Assembly (NCBI GenBank): GCA_014238905.1
Contig: JABAAE010000004.1
Span: 1-41,738, forward strand
DNA: 41,738 nt
Source: Planctomycetota bacterium
GTDB taxonomy: Bacteria; Planctomycetota; Planctomycetia; Pirellulales; Pirellulaceae
Reading direction: 5' to 3'
In this document: positions 41,607 to 41,738 of the stretch, piece by piece
Position numbering within the stretch: position 1 is the stretch's first letter
Layout: the number at the start of each line of letters is the position of its first letter
The notes under the pieces: generated by a model
The model's database searches: none
What the model saw: the letters and a program-made list of their open reading frames with translations, nothing else
Told to the model about the DNA's origin: nothing
Translations under genes and position numbers: made by a program

Positions 41607-41687
41607 CTTGTCACCTATTGAGTACCGGTTTCTTAACGGATGTCAGGCTGTCAAGCCAATCATCCATTAGAGAAAATCCACAGCAGA

Positions 41688-41738
41688 GTCACTTGGTAAA
41701 CAACGTCACTTGGCAAACAACGTCACTTGGCAAACAAC
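41688..41738. repeat. Tandem repeat, 17 bp x at least 3, cut by window edge
   Basis: GTCACTTGGTAAACAAC is followed by two copies of GTCACTTGGCAAACAAC, the last ending exactly at the window edge. The array may continue beyond. Confidence 0.95.

Overview
The window looks like a chromosome segment of a planctomycete (Pirellulales- or Planctomycetales-like, mid-GC). The reasons are a DUF1559 prepilin-like protein at the left edge, a secreted sulfatase coupled to a DUF1080-type protein, a DUF6797/LamG/beta-propeller protein, a kinase-like membrane protein with the planctomycete WQAxxLL N-terminal motif, and many secreted proteins of unknown function. Genes lie on both strands in short runs. I see no rRNA, tRNA, CRISPR array, prophage or intact insertion sequence. 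The genus is not determined.

Layout. 1-255 (-) is the N-terminal part of a DUF1559 gene; about 1.1 kb without a convincing gene follows. 1355-3309 (-) is an XRE/cupin regulator overlapping hisD, divergent from a threonine-dehydrogenase-like gene (tdh, +). 4763-11923 (-) runs rnhA, purU, a transmembrane pseudokinase-like protein, argC, argJ. 12542-13081 (-) is a small secreted Spy/LTxxQ-like protein. 13427-16251 (+) is sulfatase plus DUF1080-like protein, overlapping by ATGA. 16544-22151 (-) runs a VWA lipoprotein, nadK, a secreted unknown, a short-chain reductase and a membrane protein. 22738-23288 (+) is a small unknown plus csrA, with a strong terminator. 23413-26328 (-) is the 971-residue DUF6797 protein. 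26572-31170 (+) runs a lipoprotein, fba, dgt and a YacL-like PIN/TRAM protein. 31284-35250 (-) is a LolC-type permease, LolD and a secreted coiled-coil protein. 35600-36229 (+) is a DUF2141 protein. 36230-37923 is mostly non-coding, with two small candidate genes. 37924-41499 (+) is a 1191-residue secretin.

Functionally this is core metabolism (arginine and histidine biosynthesis, NADP, one-carbon and dNTP metabolism, glycolysis) mixed with cell-envelope and secretion genes (secretin, Lol-type ABC transporter, prepilin-like protein, secreted polysaccharide-associated enzymes) and post-transcriptional control (csrA, YacL-like).

The most striking pattern is not a gene. Six unrelated short tandem repeats with units of 14, 16 or 17 bp sit in intergenic DNA; one abuts a stop codon, one covers a gene's last codons and one contains a candidate start codon. 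Repeats inside coding regions here have 12- or 15-bp units, multiples of three. Other items to check are a lipoprotein ORF cut by two consecutive TGA codons, a terminator-like hairpin inside a small ORF with a good ribosome binding site, and the pseudokinase. I did not find a clear multi-gene novel system.
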